A stretch of 64,000 nt of DNA, taken from positions 89,551-153,550 of the forward strand of contig CANQRM010000004.1 of assembly GCA_947626265.1 (NCBI GenBank). Reading direction: 5' to 3'. A model generated the notes under the pieces. The model made no database searches and was not told where the DNA came from. It was given only the letters and a program-made list of their open reading frames with translations. Below, in pieces: positions 59,583 through 64,000 of this stretch. The number at the start of each line of letters is the position of its first letter. Within the stretch, counting starts at the first letter, position 1. The translations under genes were made by a program, and so were the position numbers. The stretch is from an uncultured Oscillospiraceae bacterium. Lineage in GTDB: Bacteria; Bacillota; Clostridia; Oscillospirales; Oscillospiraceae.

Positions 59583-61922
59583 ATGCCGGAACAGATAAGT
59601 GAAAACAAAAAGAGGCTGGCCGAGATCACGGCTGGCATAGAGAATGGCATCAAGGACCTGTGGCAGAGTGACCGCTACAAACAGTACCTGCAGGTGATGA
59701 GCCGGTTTCACCGCTATTCGGTGAACAACACCATACTCATCTATATGCAGAACCCCAATGCTTCCCATGTGGCCGGGTACAAGAAGTGGGAGAAGAACTT
59801 TGGCCGCCACGTCAAGCGCGGTGAAAAGGGCATCCAGATCATCGCGCCCACGCCGTTCAAGAAAAAGGTGGAGGAGGAAAAGCTGGACCCGGAAACCAAG
59901 GCACCCATGCTGAATGAGGATGGCACGGTGATGATGGAGGAAAAGGAGATCACCGTCCCCATGTACCGGGTGGTCAGCGTGTTCGACGTGAGCCAGACGG
60001 ACGGCAAGCCCCTCCCTAAACTGGCCGCCGATCTGCGGGGCGACGTGCGCTATTACAGCGTGTTCATGGAGGCGCTGCGGCGCACATCCCCGGTCCCCAT
60101 GGATATTGCGGCTCTGCCGCCCAACATTGATGGCTATTTCAATGCCGAAGCGCAGGAGATCAAGCTGCGGGATGGTATGAGCGAGACGCAGACCTTCTGC
60201 GCCAGCATCCATGAGATAACCCACGCCACGATCCACAACGATGAGAAGCAGCGCATGGCAGCCCAGGTGGAGGGCAAGGACCCGCCCAAGCCCAAGAGCC
60301 GTCAGACCGAGGAGATCGAGGCCGAGAGCGTAGCCTATGCCGTCTGTCAGTATTACGGCATTGACACCAGCCCCAACAGCTTCGGCTATCTGGCCGGATG
60401 GAGCGAGGGCAAGGATCTGTCTGAGCTGCGGGACAGCCTGGAAACCATCAACAAGACGGCGGGCAAGCTGATCCGCGATATCGACGGGCATTTCCTGGAG
60501 GTGTGCAAAGAACGCGGCATTGACCTGTCCCCGGATATGCAGGAGGCGCTTTACCTTCTCAACGATTCCATGTATCTGCACATCCAGGCCAGCGAGGATG
60601 GGTACGACTATACCCTCTATGGCAAAGAGGATATGAAGCTCATAGACGGCGGCCGGTTTGACCGGGCGGCCATAGACCGGGCCAACAGCGCCGACCCTCT
60701 TGCGGAGGTCCGAAACGAGGTCTACAAGATGCTGGGCCTTGTGGACAACATCAAGGTGGAGCCTGTGCCGCTGGATATGGTGGAGCAGCTTCAGGCGGCC
60801 CAGGACGGGTCCGTGACGGCCCCCGCCGCCGAGCAGTCCCAGGCTGAGACGCCCATGGAACAGCCGGAGGTTGCCGCTCCCGCTGACATTCCCGCCGAGC
60901 AGCCCCAGCCCTCGCCGTCTGCCGAGCAGCCCCAGCCCGCACAGGCGACCGGCGCGGTCGAACAGCCGGAGGCACCGGCACAGCACCTGGACGAATACCC
61001 CATGCCAGATGCGGCGCTTTCTATGGAAGATCTGAAAGCGGCTGGCTATGGCGACACGGATCTCGTCCCCCTCTCCCCGGAGCTGGCGGTGGAGTACATG
61101 AATAAGGGCATGACAGTGTATAGCGTGGCGGACGGCAGCGCGGATATGTGCTTTGACGCCAGCGACATCATCAACGCCCCGGACGATGTGCTGTTCACCG
61201 TGGCCCGCGACGAGTGGGAGGACAGCAAGGACTTTGAAGCCCAGGTAAAGGACCGTATGAACCACCAGCCGGAGCGTGAGGCCGCGTTCCTGGCCCACCC
61301 CGGCGACAGCTTCGCCATCTACCAGCTCAAAGATGATGATTCTCTGCGGGACCACTTCTATATGCCGCTGGACGACTTGCAGAAGGCCGGTCATACCGTG
61401 GACCATGCCAACTATGATCTGGTCTACACCGGGGAGCTGCCCCAGGCGGCCAACGTCAACGACGCTCTGAACTATATGTGGGAAAAGTTCAACCAGGAGA
61501 AGCCCGCGGACTTTCTGCATCCTTCCATGAGCGTCAGCGACATCGTTGCCATCAACCAGAGCGGCGAAGTATCATGTCATTACTGTGATCGCGTTGGATT
61601 CAAGGAGCTGGACGGCTTCCTGGGCGATAACCCCCTGAAGAACGCGGAGATGGCCGTGGAGGACGACTACGGCATGATAGACGGTATCATCAACAACGGC
61701 ACCAAGGACCAGCCCACCGTGGCCGATTTGGAGGCCCAGGTCAAGGCCGGACAGAGCATTTCCCTCATGGACCTTGCCGATGCTATCCACCGGGAACAGC
61801 CGCAGCCTCAGCCGACCCACAAGCGCACTTCCGTTCTGGACAGGCTCAAAGCCGCCAAGATCCAGTCCGCGCAGACACAGAATAACACCGCGCCCAAAAA
61901 GAGCGCAGAAATGGAGATGTGA
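59583..61922 (+). CDS. LtrC/ArdC-like protein with zinc-metalloprotease domain and DUF4316-type tail
   Basis: This 779-aa multidomain protein starts with an ArdC-like ssDNA-binding domain (YSVNNTILIYMQNPNASHVAGYKKWEKNFGRHVKRGEKGIQIIAP). A metallopeptidase with HEITH at residues 210-214 and a downstream EIEAESVAYAVCQYYGIDT follows. After a Pro/Gln/Ala-rich linker (about 405-470) come YodL-like and DUF4316-type regions; the end RTSVLDRLKAAKIQ is typical. Such proteins enter the recipient with the DNA and may counter host defence. AAGGAG precedes the ATG. It is followed by a TTRAP-like gene. Confidence 0.87.
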   Translation: MPEQISENKKRLAEITAGIENGIKDLWQSDRYKQYLQVMSRFHRYSVNNTILIYMQNPNASHVAGYKKWEKNFGRHVKRGEKGIQIIAPTPFKKKVEEEKLDPETKAPMLNEDGTVMMEEKEITVPMYRVVSVFDVSQTDGKPLPKLAADLRGDVRYYSVFMEALRRTSPVPMDIAALPPNIDGYFNAEAQEIKLRDGMSETQTFCASIHEITHATIHNDEKQRMAAQVEGKDPPKPKSRQTEEIEAESVAYAVCQYYGIDTSPNSFGYLAGWSEGKDLSELRDSLETINKTAGKLIRDIDGHFLEVCKERGIDLSPDMQEALYLLNDSMYLHIQASEDGYDYTLYGKEDMKLIDGGRFDRAAIDRANSADPLAEVRNEVYKMLGLVDNIKVEPVPLDMVEQLQAAQDGSVTAPAAEQSQAETPMEQPEVAAPADIPAEQPQPSPSAEQPQPAQATGAVEQPEAPAQHLDEYPMPDAALSMEDLKAAGYGDTDLVPLSPELAVEYMNKGMTVYSVADGSADMCFDASDIINAPDDVLFTVARDEWEDSKDFEAQVKDRMNHQPEREAAFLAHPGDSFAIYQLKDDDSLRDHFYMPLDDLQKAGHTVDHANYDLVYTGELPQAANVNDALNYMWEKFNQEKPADFLHPSMSVSDIVAINQSGEVSCHYCDRVGFKELDGFLGDNPLKNAEMAVEDDYGMIDGIINNGTKDQPTVADLEAQVKAGQSISLMDLADAIHREQPQPQPTHKRTSVLDRLKAAKIQSAQTQNNTAPKKSAEMEM

Positions 61923-61924
61923 TT

Positions 61925-62167
61925 ATGGAACAGACGATCACCTACGACGAACAGCAGCTCATGGCCATTTACAACGGCGGCACACGGGAGGCCACCATCG
62001 CCGCGCTGGAGGAGATGAAGCCCCATCTGGAGGCGGAGGATGCCGACCTTCGGGCACTCACCGATTCCGTACTGGAAAAGCTCGCCACCATGACCGACGC
62101 GGAGTATGCCGAGCTGGACCTGACCGTGGATTTCGGCGGCGAGGACGGCGAGACGGATGCCGGATAA
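61925..62167 (+). CDS. TTRAP-like (transposon-transfer-assisting) small protein
   Basis: This 80-aa acidic protein (EQTITYDEQQLMAIYNGGTREATIAALEEMKPHLEAEDADLRALTDSVLEKLATMTDAEYAEL) matches the transposon-transfer-assisting family found beside LtrC-like genes. The ATG at 61925 has GGAG eight bases upstream; a GTG two codons earlier overlaps the site. It overlaps the next gene by 11 bases in another frame. Confidence 0.8.
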   Translation: MEQTITYDEQQLMAIYNGGTREATIAALEEMKPHLEAEDADLRALTDSVLEKLATMTDAEYAELDLTVDFGGEDGETDAG

Positions 62168-64000
62168 GCTGCAAAGCTACGCGGCGCTGGCCCAGGGCGC
62201 TGTCTCCATCCTGACCGGCAGTTATGAGCGGTGGACAGATTTCCTGTCCACCGCATCCCGTCTATATAAGTACCCCTTTGCTGAACAAGCGATGATCTAC
62301 GCCCAGCGCCCGGACGCCACCGCCTGCGCCAGTTACGACGTGTGGACGGACGCGCTGGACCGTCATGTGCGGCGGGGCACAAAGGGGATCGCGCTCATTG
62401 ACACCCACGGTGACACGCCCCAGGTGCGCTATGTGTTCGACGTGGCCGATACCGGGGGCGGCCAGCAGCCATATATCTGGCAGTTTGAGCCGGAGCATGA
62501 GGCCGCTGTCCGGGCTATGCTGGTGCAAAACTACAATGTACCCGACCATGGCGTGATCCTGGAAGAACAGTTTGCCAGAGTTGCCATCAGGCTTGCCAAT
62601 GAATACTGGACGGACCACCAGAGGGACATCCTCGACATCGTTGACGGCAGTTTCCTGGAGGACTATGATGATTACAACGTAGGCGTGGCTTTTCGGAACG
62701 CCGTGGCCGCAAGCGTCACCTACTCACTGATGGACCGATGCGGATTGGAGACGGAGGGCTATTTCTCCCATGAGGATTTTCTGAGCATCTTCGACTTCAA
62801 CACCGTGAGGACCATCACGGCCCTCGGCACAGCGGTGAGCCAGGTCAGCAACCAAGTCCTGCGGCAGATAGAAGTCACCATCAAAAGATATGAGCGCGAA
62901 AGGAGCGAAGAACATGAACGAACTGACCTACACCAAGAGCGGGGACTTTCTGATCCCCGATCTGACCCCGGAGCAGACGGACCGGCCCCTGGGCAAGTAC
63001 GGGAGGATGCGCCGGACGTATCTGGAGGAGAACAACCAGACGCTGCTGAACGTCCTGACGTTGGAGGGGACGCTTTACAAGCACCTTCTGGAGACGGAGG
63101 ACGCGGCGCGGAGCCGTCTGGAGCAGATGATGCCGGAGCTGGCGAAAGCGGTGGGGGCGACGGAGGAACTGAAAGCCATGGACCCGCTGCGCTGGGTGGG
63201 CCTGATGAACAACTGCAAAGCCCAGGCAGAGGAGATCATTCAGGCGGAGCTGATCTTCAGCTAAACGCTGACAGCCAGTTTTCCCTGTTTGCCCCGGACC
63301 CGGTGCCGGAGCCAGTACAACAGAATGAGAAAGAGCCGAGCGCAGACGCGCCCGGCTCTTTCCCGTTCTCCCAGGACGATATTGATGCCGCGCTGCGGCA
63401 CGGCAGCGGCTATGAAAACGGCAAATTGCGTATATACGCGCTGTACCAGCATGATCCTACCAAAAAAGATGCGGTCAAATTCCTGAAAAATGAGTACGGA
63501 ACATACGGCCACTCTCATACCTTCCTGGATGGGTCCTGGGGCTTCGTCGATTATTCGTCCAGAGGCGCGGTTTTGCGTCATTCTGACCCTGCGTATGAGC
63601 AGAAGCTGACCTGGAGCGTCGTGGATAGACGGCTGCGGGAGCTGGTTGCATCAGGACAGTATCTCACCGAGGAGGAAATGGCGCAGTACCGGGAGTTGGA
63701 GCGGGAATACGCTGGTGTCCCTGGCGGTGTCCCCACGCCCCACCCGCGATACGGTTTCCCATCCCCGGAGGAAGTGCGGTCAGGCAGCGCGGAGAAAGAG
63801 CCGCCCCTTCAGGACGGATATGTTACCGAGATAATCCGCTATGATGTGGGCCGGGGCAGGACTTGGGCAGATCTGTTCGCGCAGTTTCCATCTGTGCAGA
63901 ACGAATCTACCAGGACAGAACTCCTCCGTGCCCATTTTGGTGAAGTGTTCACCGGCTTTTACGCGCAGGACCATACCATGATAGGTTTTCATGGCTCCGC
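62157..64000 (+). CDS. Large polyvalent helicase/methylase-type protein, N-terminal part (open at window end)
   Basis: The frame is open without a stop from ATG 62157 to the window end (614 codons). The N-terminal domain (about 1-235: LQSYAALAQGAVSILTGSYERWTDFLSTASRLYKYPFAEQAMIYAQRPDATACASYDVW) is that of the giant SNF2-helicase/DNA-methylase-like proteins of Tn1549-type elements. A low-complexity Gly/Asp/Pro-rich linker (about 252-370) follows, then a second domain (FSQDDIDAALRHGSGYENGKLRIYALYQHD...VDRRLRELVASGQYL). The linker is exactly the segment where a TnpV-like gene lies in another frame (62914-63264). Helicase motifs must lie beyond the window. The function is presumably DNA processing or protection on transfer. 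Confidence 0.8.
   Translation, partial: MPDKLQSYAALAQGAVSILTGSYERWTDFLSTASRLYKYPFAEQAMIYAQRPDATACASYDVWTDALDRHVRRGTKGIALIDTHGDTPQVRYVFDVADTGGGQQPYIWQFEPEHEAAVRAMLVQNYNVPDHGVILEEQFARVAIRLANEYWTDHQRDILDIVDGSFLEDYDDYNVGVAFRNAVAASVTYSLMDRCGLETEGYFSHEDFLSIFDFNTVRTITALGTAVSQVSNQVLRQIEVTIKRYERERSEEHERTDLHQERGLSDPRSDPGADGPAPGQVREDAPDVSGGEQPDAAERPDVGGDALQAPSGDGGRGAEPSGADDAGAGESGGGDGGTESHGPAALGGPDEQLQSPGRGDHSGGADLQLNADSQFSLFAPDPVPEPVQQNEKEPSADAPGSFPFSQDDIDAALRHGSGYENGKLRIYALYQHDPTKKDAVKFLKNEYGTYGHSHTFLDGSWGFVDYSSRGAVLRHSDPAYEQKLTWSVVDRRLRELVASGQYLTEEEMAQYRELEREYAGVPGGVPTPHPRYGFPSPEEVRSGSAEKEPPLQDGYVTEIIRYDVGRGRTWADLFAQFPSVQNESTRTELLRAHFGEVFTGFYAQDHTMIGFHGS
62914..63264 (+). CDS. TnpV-like transposon protein nested out of frame in the polyvalent gene
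   Basis: This 116-aa protein (NELTYTKSGDFLIPDLTPEQTDRPLGKYGRMRRTYLEENNQTLL...LEQMMPELAKAVGATEELKAMDPLRWVGLMNNCKAQAEEIIQAEL) matches the TnpV family. It is read in a different frame from the polyvalent protein, yet has its own AAGGAG site eight bases before the ATG and its own stop. The host frame stays open across it as a low-complexity linker. TnpV's function is unknown. Both frames are supported: one by family similarity plus a ribosome site, the other by continuity with recognised domains on both sides. Confidence 0.85.
   Translation: MNELTYTKSGDFLIPDLTPEQTDRPLGKYGRMRRTYLEENNQTLLNVLTLEGTLYKHLLETEDAARSRLEQMMPELAKAVGATEELKAMDPLRWVGLMNNCKAQAEEIIQAELIFS

Overview
The window looks like a chromosomal segment from a gut-type anaerobic Clostridia, probably the Oscillospiraceae (Flavonifractor/Oscillibacter-like). 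The evidence is the GC-rich third codon positions of the housekeeping genes, the anaerobic iron/redox genes (Feo, reverse rubrerythrin, rubredoxin), strong Shine-Dalgarno sites, and a Tn1549/CTn-type conjugative element typical of these bacteria. The taxon is inferred from protein flavour, not from a marker gene. No rRNA, tRNA or CRISPR array was seen.

Positions 1-5064 hold a carbohydrate ABC transporter (two CUT1 permeases, the first cut by the window edge), a DUF624 membrane protein, a membrane-anchored protein and a GH3 glycosidase, in one operon. Positions 5222-7844 hold a visibly AT-richer restriction-modification pair: a Dam-like adenine methylase and an AlwI-family endonuclease. Positions 7897-9754 hold a membrane protein, two small XRE regulators and small ORFs. 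Positions 9960-13082 hold an iron-uptake operon (feoA-feoA-feoB plus a Cys-rich 48-aa partner) behind a promoter packed with DtxR/IdeR-like palindromes.

Positions 13110-15001 form an island bracketed by two same-orientation copies of a dispersed structured repeat. It contains a hicAB module and a minus-strand operon of two (perhaps three) short peptides with double-glycine leaders. Next come a MATE exporter, an XpaC-like protein, and genes that together suggest methylthioadenosine salvage by deamination (purine nucleoside phosphorylase, MtnA and, further on, an MTA/SAH deaminase), interrupted by an Mrr-type restriction gene. Positions 22555-26714 hold Ogt, a PAP2-GDPD fusion and an ECF sigma/anti-sigma pair with a recognisable ECF promoter. 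Positions 26811-31204 hold an alanine racemase, ATP-grasp and diaminobutyrate-type aminotransferase cassette, then a convergent F420-ligase-like gene. Positions 31471-34966 hold the rubrerythrin/rubredoxin pair, an acyltransferase, a Phd/ParE toxin-antitoxin module and a Fic protein.

From about 35.2 kb to the window end lies an integrative conjugative element. It starts with a sortase-dependent pilus locus (thioester adhesin, pilin, two class C sortases) and ParB, followed by accessory genes. The transfer genes follow: PcfB, VirD4, Maff2, TrbL/VirB6, PrgI, VirB4, an NlpC/P60 hydrolase, and DUF4315 and DUF4366-type proteins. After these come topoisomerase III, a Cys-rich VLP protein, an LtrC/ArdC-like metalloprotease, a TTRAP-like protein and a large polyvalent protein that is open to the window end. 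Integrase and relaxase are not in the window.

The most unusual signals are: (1) a 116-aa TnpV-like gene with its own ribosome binding site, nested out of frame inside the uninterrupted reading frame of the large polyvalent protein; (2) several transfer genes whose only plausible starts are ATT or CTG; (3) the dispersed about 90-135 bp nested-palindrome repeat in five copies; (4) the double-glycine peptide operon with a long structured leader; (5) an ICE-borne promoter-RNA-terminator unit with no convincing ORF.
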